Under the pieces are notes generated by a model. It did not search any database and had not been told where the DNA came from. It saw nothing but the letters and a program-made list of their open reading frames with translations. From positions 58,107,832-58,171,831 of the forward strand of contig OZ038517.1 of assembly GCA_964036315.1 (NCBI GenBank): a stretch of 64,000 nt of DNA, given 5' to 3'. A program made the translations under genes and the position numbers. Of this stretch, positions 9,330 through 23,307 are shown one piece after another. Each line of letters opens with the position of its first letter. Within the stretch, counting starts at the first letter, position 1. Origin of the DNA: Acanthosepion esculentum. Taxonomy: Eukaryota > Mollusca > Cephalopoda > Sepiida > Sepiidae.

Positions 9330-11716
9330 AAATTATTGAAAATCGATATGGTATCGATCAGAAAATATTGATTTTGACAATTTCCAACAGTTTACACAAA
9401 GTTTTATTGCAAATATTAAGTTTTACAAACTTTCGAAAAATATTGAAATTTCAATGTAAAAGCAAGCATTTCTAGCTTGTTTTTCAACGTTAAACACGCT
9501 AGTTTGAAAATTGAATGTGCTGTTTGAAATCATTAGAAAACCAATAAAATTATTGAAAATCGATATGGTATCGATCAGAAAATATTGATTTTGACAATTT
9601 CCAACAGTTTACACAAAGTTTTATTGCAAATATTAAGTTTTACAAACTTTTGAAAAATATTGAAATTTCAATGCAAAAGCAAGCATTTCTAGCTAGTTAT
9701 TCAACGTTAAACACGCTAGTTTGAAAATTGAATGTGCTGTTTGAAATCATTAGAAAACCAATAAAATTATTGAAAATCGATATGGTATCGATCAGAAAAT
9801 ATTGATTTTGACAATTTCCAACAGTTTACACAAAGTTTTATTGCAAATATTAAGTTTTACAAACTTTTGAAAAATATTGAAATTTCAATGCAAAAGCAAG
9901 CATTTCTAGCTAGTTATTCAACGTTAAACACGCTAGTTTGAAAATTGAATGTGCTGTTTGAAATCATTAGAAAACCAATAAAATTATTGAAAATCGATAT
10001 GGTATCGATCAGAAAATATTGATTTTGACAATTTCCAACAGTTTACACAAAGTTTTATTGCAAATATTCAGTTTTACAAACTTTTGAAAAATATTGAAAT
10101 TTCAATGCAAAAGCAAGCAATTCTAGCTAGTTTTTCAACGTTAAACACGCTAGTTTGAAAATTGAATGTGCTGTTTGAAATCATTAGAAAACCAATAAAA
10201 TTATTGAAAATCGATATGGTATCGATCAGAAAATATTGATTTTGACAATTTCCAACAGTTTACACAAAGTTTTATTGCAAATATTAAGTTTTACAAACTT
10301 TCGAAAAATATTGAAATTTCAATGCAAAAGCAAGCATTTCTAGCTTGTTTTTCAACGTTAAACACGCTAGTTTGAAAATTGAATGTGCTGTTTGAAATCA
10401 TTAGAAAACCAATAAAATTATTGAAAATCGATATGGTATCGATCAGAAAATATTGATTTTGACAATTTCCAACAGTTTACACAAAGTTTTATTGCAAATA
10501 TTAAGTTTTACAAACTTTTGAAAAATATTGAAATTTCAATGCAAAAGCAAGCAATTCAAGCTAGTTTTTCAACGTTAAACACGCTAGTTTGAAAATTGAA
10601 TGTGCTGTTTGAAATCATTAGAAAACCAATAAAATTATTGAAAATCGATATGGTATCGATCAGAAAATATTGATTTTGACAATTTCCAACAGTTTACACA
10701 AAGTTTTATTGCAAATATTAAGTTTTACAAACTTTCGAAAAATATTGAAATTTCAATGTAAAAGCAAGCATTTCTAGCTTGTTTTTCAACGTTAAACACG
10801 CTAGTTTGAAAATTGAATGTGCTGTTTGAAATCATTAGAAAACCAATAAAATTATTGAAAATCGATATGGTATCGATCAGAAAATATTGATTTTGACAAT
10901 TTCCAACAGTTTACACAAAGTTTTATTGCAAATATTAAGTTTTACAAACTTTTGAAAAATATTGAAATTTCAATGCAAAAGCAAGCATTTCTAGCTAGTT
11001 ATTCAACGTTAAACACGCTAGTTTGAAAATTGAATGTGCTGTTTGAAATCATTAGAAAACCAATAAAATTATTGAAAATCGATATGGTATCGATCAGAAA
11101 ATATTGATTTTGACAATTTCCAACAGTTTACACAAAGTTTTATTGCAAATATTAAGTTTTACAAACTTTTGAAAAATATTGAAATTTCAATGCAAAAGCA
11201 AGCATTTCTAGCTAGTTATTCAACGTTAAACACGCTAGTTTGAAAATTGAATGTGCTGTTTGAAATCATTAGAAAACCAATAAAATTATTGAAAATCGAT
11301 ATGGTATCGATCAGAAAATATTGATTTTGACAATTTCCAACAGTTTACACAAAGTTTTATTGCAAATATTCAGTTTTACAAACTTTTGAAAAATATTGAA
11401 ATTTCAATGCAAAAGCAAGCAATTCTAGCTAGTTTTTCAACGTTAAACACGCTAGTTTGAAAATTGAATGTGCTGTTTGAAATCATTAGAAAACCAATAA
11501 AATTATTGAAAATCGATATGGTATCGATCAGAAAATATTGATTTTGACAATTTCCAACAGTTTACACAAAGTTTTATTGCAAATATTAAGTTTTACAAAC
11601 TTTCGAAAAATATTGAAATTTCAATGCAAAAGCAAGCATTTCTAGCTTGTTTTTCAACGTTAAACACGCTAGTTTGAAAATTGAATGTGCTGTTTGAAAT
11701 CATTAGAAAACCAATA
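9330..11716. repeat. 6-unit higher-order duplication (1302-bp period) D-A-A-E-F'
   Basis: Units from 9330 and from 10632 share the order D, A, A, E, F'. The E unit carries the private ATTCAG change at 10066 and 11368, exactly 1302 apart. ATTCAAGCTAG near 10555 is private to the first copy's last unit. Confidence 0.82.
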
Positions 11717-14700
11717 AAATTATTGAAAATCGATATGGTATCGATCAGAAAATATTGATTTTGACAATTTCCAACAGTTTACACAAAGTTTTATTGCAAA
11801 TATTAAGTTTTACAAACTTTTGAAAAATATTGAAATTTCAATGCAAAAGCATGCTTTTCTAGCTTGTTTTTCAACGTTAAACACGCTAGTTTGAAAATTG
11901 AATGTGCTGTTTGAAATCATTAGAAAACCAATAAAATTATTGAAAATCGATATGGTATCGATCAGAAAATATTGATTTTGACAATTTCCAACAGTTTACA
12001 CAAAGTTTTATTGCAAATATTAAGTTTTACAAACTTTTGAAAAATATTGAAATTTCAATGCAAAAGCAAGCATTTCTAGCTAGTTTTTCAACGTTAAACA
12101 CGCTAGTTTGAAAATTGAATGTGCTGTTTGAAATCATTAGAAAACCAATAAAATTATTGAAAATCGATATGGTATCGATCAGAAAATATTGATTTTGACA
12201 ATTTCCAACAGTTTACACAAAGTTTTATTGCAAATATTAAGTTTTACAAACTTTTGAAAAATATTGAAATTTCAATGCAAAAGCAAGCAATTCTAGCTAG
12301 TTTTTCAACGTTAAACACGCTAGTTTGAAAATTGAATGTGCTGTTTGAAATCATTAGAAAACCAATAAAATTATTGAAAATCGATATGGTATCGATCAGA
12401 AAATATTGATTTTGACAATTTCCAACAGTTTACACAAAGTTTTATTGCAAATATTAAGTTTTACAAACTTTTGAAAAATATTGAAATTTCAATGCAAAAG
12501 CAAGCATTTCTAGCTAGTTTTTCAACGTTAAACACGCTAGTTTGAAAATTGAATGTGCTGTTTGAAATCATTAGAAAACCAATAAAATTATTGAAAATCG
12601 ATATGGTATCGATCAGAAAATATTGATTTTGACAATTTCCAACAGTTTACACAAAGTTTTATTGCAAATATTAAGTTTTACAAACTTTTGAAAAATATTG
12701 AAATTTCAATGCAAAAGCAAGCAATTCTAGCTAGTTTTTCAACGTTAAACACGCTAGTTTGAAAATTGAATGTGCTGTTTGAAATCATTAGAAAACCAAT
12801 AAAATTATTGAAAATCGATATGGTATGGATAAGAAAATATTGATTTTGACAATTTCCAACAGTTTACACAAAGTTTTATTGCAAATATTAAGTTTTACAA
12901 ACTTTCGAAAAATATTGAAATTTCAATGCAAAAGCAAGCATTTCTAGCTTGTTTTTCAACGTTAAACACGCTAGTTTGAAAATTGAATGTGCTGTTTGAA
13001 ATCATTAGAAAACCAATAAAATTATTGAAAATCGATATGGTATCGATCAGAAAATATTGATTTTGACAATTTCCAACAGTTTACACAAAGTTTTATTGCA
13101 AATATTAAGTTTTACAAACTTTTGAAAAATATTGAAATTTCAATGCAAAAGCAAGCATTTCTAGCTAGTTTTTCAACGTTAAACACGCTAGTTTGAAAAT
13201 TGAATGTGCTGTTTGAAATCATTAGAAAACCAATAAAATTATTGAAAATCGATATGGTATCGATCAGAAAATATTGATTTTGACAATTTCCAACAGTTTA
13301 CACAAAGTTTTATTGCAAATATTAAGTTTTACAAACTTTTGAAAAATATTGAAATTTCAATGCAAAAGCAAGCATTTCTAGCTAGTTTTTCAACGTTAAA
13401 CACGCTAGTTTGAAAATTGAATGTGCTGTTTGAAATCATTAGAAAACCAATAAAATTATTGAAAATCGATATGGTATCGATCAGAAAATATTGATTTTGA
13501 CAATTTCCAACAGTTTACACAAAGTTTTATTGCAAATATTAAGTTTTACAAACTTTTGAAAAATATTGAAATTTCAATGCAAAAGCAAGCATTTCTAGCT
13601 AGTTTTTCAACGTTAAACACGCTAGTTTGAAAATTGAATGTGCTGTTTGAAATCATTAGAAAACCAATAAAATTATTGAAAATCGATATGGTATCGATCA
13701 GAAAATAAATATTGATTTTGACAATTTCCAACAGTTTACACAAAGTTTTATTGCAAATATTAAGTTTTACAAACTTTTGAAAAATATTGAAATTTCAATG
13801 CAAAAGCAAGCAATTCTAGCTAGTTTTTCAACGTTAAACACGCTAGTTTGAAAATTGAATGTGCTGTTTGAAATCATTAGAAAACCAATAAAATTATTGA
13901 AAATCGATATGGTATCGATCAGAAAATATTGATTTTGACAATTTCCAACAGTTTACACAAAGTTTTATTGCAAATATTAAGTTTTACAAACTTTTGAAAA
14001 ATATTGAAATTTCAATGCAAAAGCAAGCATTTCTAGCTAGTTTTTCAACGTTAAACACGGTAGTTTGAAAATTGAATGTGCTGTTTGAAATCATTAGAAA
14101 ACCAATAAAATTATTGAAAATCGATATGGTATCGATCAGAAAATATTGATTTTGACAATTTCCAACAGTTTACACAAAGTTTTATTGCAAATATTAAGTT
14201 TTACAAACTTTTGAAAAATATTGAAATTTCAATGCAAAAGCAAGCAATTCTAGCTAGTTTTTCAACGTTAAACACGCTAGTTTGAAAATTGAATGTGCTG
14301 TTTGAAATCATTAGAAAACCAATAAAATTATTGAAAATCGATATGGTATGGATCAGAAAATATTGATTTTGACAATTTCCAACAGTTTACACAAAGTTTT
14401 ATTGCAAATATTAAGTTTTACAAACTTTCGAAAAATATTGAAATTTCAATGTAAAAGCAAGCATTTCTAGCTTGTTTTTCAACGTTAAACACGCTAGTTT
14501 GAAAATTGAATGTGCTGTTTGAAATCATTAGAAAACCAATAAAATTATTGAAAATCGATATGGTATCGATCAGAAAATATTGATTTTGACAATTTCCAAC
14601 AGTTTACACAAAGTTTTATTGCAAATATTAAGTTTTACAAACTTTTGAAAAATATTGAAATTTCAATGCAAAAGCAAGCATTTCTAGCTAGTTATTCAAC

Positions 14701-16276
14701 GTTAAACACGCTAGTTTGAAAATTGAATGTGCTGTTTGAAATCATTAGAAAACCAATAAAATTATTGAAAATCGATATGGTATCGATCAGAAAATATTGA
14801 TTTTGACAATTTCCAACAGTTTACACAAAGTTTTATTGCAAATATTAAGTTTTACAAACTTTTGAAAAATATTGAAATTTCAATGCAAAAGCAAGCAATT
14901 CTAGCTAGTTTTTCAACGTTAAACACGCTAGTTTGAAAATTGAATGTGCTGTTTGAAATCATTAGAAAACCAATAAAATTATTGAAAATCGATATGGTAT
15001 CGATCAGAAAATATTGATTTTGACAATTTCCAACAGTTTACACAAAGTTTTATTGCAAATATTAAGTTTTACAAACTTTCGAAAAATATTGAAATTTCAA
15101 TGCAAAAGCAAGCATTTCTAGCTTGTTTTTCAACGTTAAACACGCTAGTTTGAAAATTGAATGTGCTGTTTGAAATCATTAGAAAACCAATAAAATTATT
15201 GAAAATCGATATGGTATCGATCAGAAAATATTGATTTTGACAATTTCCAACAGTTTACACAAAGTTTTATTGCAAATATTAAGTTTTACAAACTTTTGAA
15301 AAATATTGAAATTTCAATGCAAAAGCAAGCATTTCTAGCTAGTTATTCAACGTTAAACACGCTAGTTTGAAAATTGAATGTGCTGTTTGAAATCATTAGA
15401 AAACCAATAAAATTATTGAAAATCGATATGGTATCGATCAGAAAATATTGATTTTGACAATTTCCAACAGTTTACACAAAGTTTTATTGCAAATATTAAG
15501 TTTTACAAACTTTTGAAAAATATTGAAATTTCCATGCAAATCATGCATTTCTAGCTAGTTTTTCAACGTTAAACACGCTAGTTTGAAAATTGAATGTGCT
15601 GTTTGAAATCATTAGAAAACCAATAAAATTATTGAAAATCGATATGGTATCGATCAGAAAATATTGATTTTGACAATTTCCAACAGTTTACACAAAGTTT
15701 TATTGCAAATATTAAGTTTTACAAACTTTTGAAAAATATTGAAATTTCAATGCAAAAGCAAGCATTTCTAGCTAGTTTTTCAACGTTAAACACGCTAGTT
15801 TGAAAATTGAATGTGCTGTTTGAAATCACTAGAAAACCAATAAAATTATTGAAAATCGATATGGTATCGATCAGAAAATATTGATTTTGACAATTTCCAA
15901 CAGTTTACACAAAGTTTTATTGCAAATATTACGTTTTACAAACTTTTGAAAAATATTGAAATTTCAATGCAAAAGCAAGCATTTCTAGCTAGTTTTTCAA
16001 CGTTAAACACGCTAGTTTGAAAATTGAATGTGCTGTTTGAAATCATTAGAAAACCAATAAAATTATTGAAAATCGATATGGTATCGATCAGAAAATATTG
16101 ATTTTGACAATTTCCAACAGTTTACACAAAGTTTTATTGCAAATATTAAGTTTTACAAACTTTTGAAAAATATTGAAATTTCAATGCAAAAGCAAGCATT
16201 TCTAGCTAGTTATTCAACGTTAAACACGCTAGTTTGAAAATTGAATGTGCTGTTTGAAATCATTAGAAAACCAATA
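11717..16276. repeat. Twenty-one mixed units
   Basis: C, B, E, B, E, TATGGATAAG, then three B units (13019, 13236, 13453), the 4-bp duplication unit (13670), a CACGGTAG unit (about 14057), and A, E, F' and G types. A divergent unit near 15531-15545 has TTTCCATG and a one-base deletion giving GCAAATCATGCATTTC. AATCACTAG (about 15827) and ATTACGTTTT (about 15929) are private to single units here. I see no regular multi-unit period over the whole stretch. Confidence 0.6.
13703..13710. repeat. 4-bp microduplication AAAT-AAAT inside a unit
   Basis: CAGAAAATATTG is changed to CAGAAAATAAATATTG in the unit starting at 13670, a tandem duplication of AAAT. It is the only such insertion I find in 292 units. 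By shifting frame it opens the reverse-strand reading frame 13546-13743, which I regard as spurious. Confidence 0.9.
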
Positions 16277-18661
16277 AAATTATTGAAAATCGATATGGTA
16301 TCGATCAGAAAATATTGATTTTGACAATTTCCAACAGTTTACACAAAGTTTTATTGCAAATATTAAGTTTTACAAACTTTTGAAAAATATTGAAATTTCA
16401 ATGCAAAAGCAAGCAATTCTAGCTAGTTTTTCAACGTTAAACACGCTAGTTTGAAAATTGAATGTGCTGTTTGAAATCATTAGAAAACCAATAAAATTAT
16501 TGAAAATCGATATGGTATGGATCAGAAAATATTGATTTTGACAATTTCCAACAGTTTACACAAAGTTTTATTGCAAATATTAAGTTTTACAAACTTTCGA
16601 AAAATATTGAAATTTCAATGCAAAAGCAAGCATTTCTAGCTTGTTTTTCAACGTTAAACACGCTAGTTTGAAAATTGAATGTGCTGTTTGAAATCATTAG
16701 AAAACCAATAAAATTATTGAAAATCGATATGGTATCGATCAGAAAATATTGATTTTGACAATTTCCAACAGTTTACACAAAGTTTTATTGCAAATATTAA
16801 GTTTTACAAACTTTTGAAAAATATTGAAATTTAAATGCAAAAGCAATCATTTCTAGCTAGTTATTCAACGTTAAACACGCTAGTTTGAAAATTGAATGTG
16901 CTGTTTGAAATCATTAGAAAACCAATAAAATTATTGAAAATCGATATGGTATCGATCAGAAAATATTGATTTTGACAATTTCCAACAGTTTACACAAAGT
17001 TTTATTGCAAATATTAAGTTTTACAAACTTTTGAAAAATATTGAAATTTCAATGCAAAAGCATGCTTTTCTAGCTTGTTCTTCAACGTTAAACACGCTAG
17101 TTTGAAAATTGAATGTGCTGTTTGAAATCATTATAAAACCAATAAAATTATTGAAAATCGATATGGTATCGATCAGAAAATATTGATTTTGACAATTTCC
17201 AACAGTTTACACAAAGTTTTATTGCAAATATTAAGTTTTACAAATTTTGAAAAATATTGAAATTTCAATGCAAAAGCAAGCATTTCTAGCTTGTTTTTCA
17301 ACGTTAAACACGCTAGTTTGAAAATTGAATGTGCTGTTTGAAATCATTAGAAAACCAATAAAATTATTGAAAATCGATATGGTATGGATCAGAAAATATT
17401 GATTTTGACAATTTCCAACAGTTTACACAAAGTTTTATTGCAAATATTAAGTTTTACAAACTTTCGAAAAATATTGAAATTTCAATGTAAAAGCAAGCAT
17501 TTCTAGCTTGTTTTTCAACGTTAAACACGCTAGTTTGAAAATTGAATGTGCTGTTTGAAATCATTAGAAAACCAATAAAATTATTGAAAATCGATATGGT
17601 ATCGATCAGAAAATATTGATTTTGACAATTTCCAACAGTTTACACAAAGTTTTATTGCAAATATTAAGTTTTACAAACTTTTGAAAAATATTGAAATTTC
17701 AATGCAAAAGCAAGCAATTCTAGCTAGTTTTTCAACGTTAAACACGCTAGTTTGAAAATTGAATGTGCTGTTTGAAATCATTAGAAAACCAATAAAATTA
17801 TTGAAAATCGATATGGTATCGATCAGAAAATATTGATTTTGACAATTTCCAACAGTTTACACAAAGTTTTATTGCAAATATTAAGTTTTACAAACTTTCG
17901 AAAAATATTGAAATTTCAATGCAAAAGCAAGCATTTCTAGCTTGTTTTTCAACGTTAAACACGCTAGTTTGAAAATTGAATGTGCTGTTTGAAATCATTA
18001 GAAAACCAATAAAATTATTGAAAATCGATATGGTATCGATCAGAAAATATTGATTTTGACAATTTCCAACAGTTTACACAAAGTTTTATTGCAAATATTA
18101 AGTTTTACAAACTTTTGAAAAATATTGAAATTTCAATGCAAAAGCAAGCATTTCTAGCTAGTTATTCAACGTTAAACACGCTAGTTTGAAAATTGAATGT
18201 GCTGTTTGAAATCATTAGAAAACCAATAAAATTATTGAAAATCGATATGGTATCGATCAGAAAATATTGATTTTGACAATTTCCAACAGTTTACACAAAG
18301 TTTTATTGCAAATATTAAGTTTTACAAACTTTTGAAAAATATTGAAATTTCAATGCAAAAGCATGCTTTTCTAGCTTGTTTTTCAACGTTAAACACGCTA
18401 GTTTGAAAATTGAATGTGCTGTTTGAAATCATTATAAAACCAATAAAATTATTGAAAATCGATATGGTATCGATCAGAAAATATTGATTTTGACAATTTC
18501 CAACAGTTTACACAAAGTTTTATTGCAAATATTAAGTTTTACAAATTTTGAAAAATATTGAAATTTCAATGCAAAAGCAAGCATTTCTAGCTTGTTTTTC
18601 AACGTTAAACACGCTAGTTTGAAAATTGAATGTGCTGTTTGAAATCATTAGAAAAACAATA
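16277..18661. repeat. 6-unit higher-order duplication containing the C-D' pair
   Basis: Units 16277-17360 (E, F, A, C, D') match 17578-18661 in order. The private change CATTATAAAACC after the C unit is present in both copies (about 17130 and 18431), as is the one-base deletion. CTTGTTCTTC at about 17072 is private to the first copy. Confidence 0.82.
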
Positions 18662-19095
18662 AAATTATTAAAAATCGATATGGTATCGATCAGAAAATAT
18701 TGATTTTGACAATTTCCAACAGTTTACACAAAGTTTTATTGCAAATATTAAGTTTTACAAACTTTTGAAAAATATTGAAATTTCAATGCAAAAGCAATCA
18801 TTTCTAGCTTGTTTTTCAACGTTAAACACGCTAGTTTGAAAATTGAATGTGCTGTTTGAAATCATTAGAAAACCAATAAAATTATTGAAAATCGATATGG
18901 TATCGATCAGAAAATATTGATTTTGACAATTTCCAACAGTTTACACAAAGTTTTATTGCAAATATTAAGTTTTAAAAATTTTGGAAAAATATTGAAATTA
19001 CAATGCAAAAGCAAGCATTTCTAGCTTGTTTTTCAACGTTAAACACGCTAGTTTGAAAATTGAATGTGCTGTTTGAAATCATTAGAAAACCAATA
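18662..19095. repeat. Two divergent units between repeat blocks
   Basis: These units separate the 6-unit and 9-unit repeats. The unit before ends with AAAAACAATAAA and this pair starts with ATTATTAAAAATCG. The first unit has CAATCATTTCTAGCTTG and the second has GTTTTAAAAATTTTGG and TTACAATG. They carry more private substitutions than neighbours, as expected for units left outside recent amplification. Confidence 0.65.
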
Positions 19096-21048
19096 AAATT
19101 ATTGAAAATCGATATGGTATCGATCAGAAAATATTGATTTTGACAATTTCCAACAGTTTACACAAAGTTTTATTGCAAATATTAAGTTTTACAAACTTTT
19201 GAAAAATATTGAAATTTCAATGCAAAAGCAAGCAATTCTAGCTAGTTTTTCAACGTTAAACACGCTAGTTTGAAAATTGAATGTGCTGTTTGAAATCATT
19301 AGAAAACCAATAAAATTATTGAAAATCGATATGGTATCGATCAGAAAATATTGATTTTGACAATTTCCAACAGTTTACACAAAGTTTTATTGCAAATATT
19401 AAGTTTTACAAACTTTCGAAAAATATTGAAATTTCAATGCAAAAGCAAGCATTTCTAGCTTGTTTTTCAACGTTAAACACGCTGGTTTGAAAATTGAATG
19501 TGCTGTTTGAAATCATTAGAAAACCAATAAAATTATTGAAAATCGATATGGTATCGATCAGAAAATATTGATTTTGACAATTTCCAACAGTTTACACAAA
19601 GTTTTATTGCAAATATTAAGTTTTACAAACTTTTGAAAAATATTGAAATTTCAATGCAAAAGCATGCATTTCTAGCTAGTTTTTCAACGTTAAACACGCT
19701 AGTTTGAAAATTGAATGTGCTGTTTGAAATCATTAGAAAACCAATAAAATTATTGAAAATCGATATGGTATCGATCAGAAAATATTGATTTTGACAATTT
19801 CCAACAGTTTACACAAAGTTTTATTGCAAATATTAAGTTTTACAAACTTTTGAAAAATATTGAAATTTCAATGCAAAAGCAAGCATTTCTAGCTAGTTTT
19901 TCAACGTTAAACACGCTAGTTTGAAAATTGAATGTGCTGTTTGAAATCATTAGAAAACCAATAAAATTATTGAAAATCGATATGGTATCGATCAGAAAAT
20001 ATTGATTTTGACAATTTCCAACAGTTTACACAAAGTTTTATTGCAAATATTAAGTTTTACAAACTTTTGAAAAATATTGAAATTTCAATGCAAAAGCAAG
20101 CATTTCTAGCTAGTTTTTCAACGTTAAACACGCTAGTTTGAAAATTGAATGTGCTGTTTGAAATCATTAGAAAACCAATAAAATTATTGAAAATCGATAT
20201 GGTATCGATCAGAAAATATTGATTTTGACAATTTCCAACAGTTTACACAAAGTTTTATTGCAAATATTAAGTTTTAAAAACTTTTGAAAAATATTGAAAT
20301 TTCAATGCAAAAGCAAGCATTTCTAGCTAGTTATTCAACGTTAAACACGCTAGTTTGAAAATTGAATGTGCTGTTTGAAATCATTAGAAAACCAATAAAA
20401 TTATTGAAAATCGATATGGTATCGATCAGAAAATATTGATTTTGACAATTTCCAACAGTTTACACAAAGTTTTATTGCAAATATTAAGTTTTACAAACTT
20501 TTGAAAAATATTGAAATTTCAATGCAAAAGCAAGCAATTCTAGCTAGTTTTTCAACGTTAAACACGCTAGTTTGAAAATTGAATGTGCTGTTTGAAATCA
20601 TTAGAAAACCAATAAAATTATTGAAAATCGATATGGTATCGATCAGAAAATATTGATTTTGACAATTTCCAACAGTTTACACAAAGTTTTATTGCAAATA
20701 TTAAGTTTTACAAACTTTTGAAAAATATTGAAATTTCAATGCAAAAGCAAGCAATTCTAGCTAGTTTTTCAACGTTAAACACGCTAGTTTGAAAATTGAA
20801 TGTGCTGTTTGAAATCATTAGAAAACCAATAAAATTATTGAAAATCGATATGGTATGGATAAGAAAATATTGATTTTGACAATTTCCAACAGTTTACACA
20901 AAGTTTTATTGCAAATATTAAGTTTTACAAACTTTCGAAAAATATTGAAATTTCAATGCAAAAGCAAGCATTTCTAGCTTGTTTTTCAACGTTAAACACG
21001 CTAGTTTGAAAATTGAATGTGCTGTTTGAAATCATTAGAAAACCAATA
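19096..21048. repeat. 9-unit higher-order repeat (1953 bp), copy 1
   Basis: Order is E, F' with GCTGGTTTG, CATGCATTT, B, B, A with GTTTTAAAAAC, E, E, F with TATGGATAAG. Every private marker recurs 1953 bases later: GCTGG at 19481 and 21434, GTTTTAAAAAC at 20271 and 22224, CATGCATTT near 19664 and 21617. Confidence 0.9.
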
Positions 21049-23001
21049 AAATTATTGAAAATCGATATGGTATCGATCAGAAAATATTGATTTTGACAAT
21101 TTCCAACAGTTTACACAAAGTTTTATTGCAAATATTAAGTTTTACAAACTTTTGAAAAATATTGAAATTTCAATGCAAAAGCAAGCAATTCTAGCTAGTT
21201 TTTCAACGTTAAACACGCTAGTTTGAAAATTGAATGTGCTGTTTGAAATCATTAGAAAACCAATAAAATTATTGAAAATCGATATGGTATCGATCAGAAA
21301 ATATTGATTTTGACAATTTCCAACAGTTTACACAAAGTTTTATTGCAAATATTAAGTTTTACAAACTTTCGAAAAATATTGAAATTTCAATGCAAAAGCA
21401 AGCATTTCTAGCTTGTTTTTCAACGTTAAACACGCTGGTTTGAAAATTGAATGTGCTGTTTGAAATCATTAGAAAACCAATAAAATTATTGAAAATCGAT
21501 ATGGTATCGATCAGAAAATATTGATTTTGACAATTTCCAACAGTTTACACAAAGTTTTATTGCAAATATTAAGTTTTACAAACTTTTGAAAAATATTGAA
21601 ATTTCAATGCAAAAGCATGCATTTCTAGCTAGTTTTTCAACGTTAAACACGCTAGTTTGAAAATTGAATGTGCTGTTTGAAATCATTAGAAAACCAATAA
21701 AATTATTGAAAATCGATATGGTATCGATCAGAAAATATTGATTTTGACAATTTCCAACAGTTTACACAAAGTTTTATTGCAAATATTAAGTTTTACAAAC
21801 TTTTGAAAAATATTGAAATTTCAATGCAAAAGCAAGCATTTCTAGCTAGTTTTTCAACGTTAAACACGCTAGTTTGAAAATTGAATGTGCTGTTTGAAAT
21901 CATTAGAAAACCAATAAAATTATTGAAAATCGATATGGTATCGATCAGAAAATATTGATTTTGACAATTTCCAACAGTTTACACAAAGTTTTATTGCAAA
22001 TATTAAGTTTTACAAACTTTTGAAAAATATTGAAATTTCAATGCAAAAGCAAGCATTTCTAGCTAGTTTTTCAACGTTAAACACGCTAGTTTGAAAATTG
22101 AATGTGCTGTTTGAAATCATTAGAAAACCAATAAAATTATTGAAAATCGATATGGTATCGATCAGAAAATATTGATTTTGACAATTTCCAACAGTTTACA
22201 CAAAGTTTTATTGCAAATATTAAGTTTTAAAAACTTTTGAAAAATATTGAAATTTCAATGCAAAAGCAAGCATTTCTAGCTAGTTATTCAACGTTAAACA
22301 CGCTAGTTTGAAAATTGAATGTGCTGTTTGAAATCATTAGAAAACCAATAAAATTATTGAAAATCGATATGGTATCGATCAGAAAATATTGATTTTGACA
22401 ATTTCCAACAGTTTACACAAAGTTTTATTGCAAATATTAAGTTTTACAAACTTTTGAAAAATATTGAAATTTCAATGCAAAAGCAAGCAATTCTAGCTAG
22501 TTTTTCAACGTTAAACACGCTAGTTTGAAAATTGAATGTGCTGTTTGAAATCATTAGAAAACCAATAAAATTATTGAAAATCGATATGGTATCGATCAGA
22601 AAATATTGATTTTGACAATTTCCAACAGTTTACACAAAGTTTTATTGCAAATATTAAGTTTTACAAACTTTTGAAAAATATTGAAATTTCAATGCAAAAT
22701 CAAGCAATTCTAGCTAGTTTTTCAACGTTAAACACGCTAGTTTGAAAATTGAATGTGCTGTTTGAAATCATTAGAAAACCAATAAAATTATTGAAAATCG
22801 ATATGGTATGGATAAGAAAATATTGATTTTGACAATTTCCAACAGTTTACACAAAGTTTTATTGCAAATATTAAGTTTTACAAACTTTCGAAAAATATTG
22901 AAATTTCAATGCAAAAGCAAGCATTTCTAGCTTGTTTTTCAACGTTAAACACGCTAGTTTGAAAATTGAATGTACTGTTTGAAATCATTAGAAAACCAAT
23001 A
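21049..23001. repeat. 9-unit higher-order repeat (1953 bp), copy 2
   Basis: This is the full second copy, directly abutting the first. The only differences I noticed are AAAATCAAGC near 22697 and TGTACTG near 22971, so this is a young duplication. The first 306-bp fused unit follows immediately. Confidence 0.9.
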
Positions 23002-23307
23002 AAATTATTGAAAATCGATATGGTATCGATCAGAAAATATTGATTTTGACAATTTCCAACAGTTTACACAAAGTTTTATTGCAAATATTAAGTTTTACAA
23101 ACTTTTGAAAAATATTGAAATTTCAATGCAAATTTTGTCAATTCCAAACAGTTTACACAAAGTTTTATTGTAAATATTAAGTTTTACAAACTTTTTAAAA
23201 ATATTGAAATTTCAATGCAAAAGCAAGCATTTCTAGCTAGTTTTTCAACGTTAAACACGCTAGTTTGAAAATTGAATGTGCTGTTTGAAATCATTAGAAA
23301 ACCAATA
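23002..23307. repeat. 306-bp fused unit 1
   Basis: A normal unit runs to its position 130 (TTTCAATGCAA, ending 23131) and then jumps back to position 42 of another unit (ATTTTGTCAATT), so 89 bases are present twice. The right part carries H-subfamily markers (GTCAATT, TTGTAAATATT, CTTTTTAAAA) while the left part is standard. This is therefore a junction between two different unit types and not a simple copy within one unit. This copy reads ATTCCAAACAG where others read ATTCCCAACAG. One A of shared sequence lies at the junction. Confidence 0.92.

Noticed and set aside
13546..13743. 65-residue reverse-strand open reading frame
   Set aside because: It lies wholly in satellite units and exists only because the 4-bp AAAT duplication at 13703-13710 shifts frame past the usual stop. 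No other unit has it, and there is no protein-like feature to support it.
23131..23220. Separate mobile insertion in the 306-bp units
   Set aside because: The extra 89 bases are satellite sequence (unit positions 42-130, H type) with no target-site duplication or terminal repeats, so it is a recombination junction.
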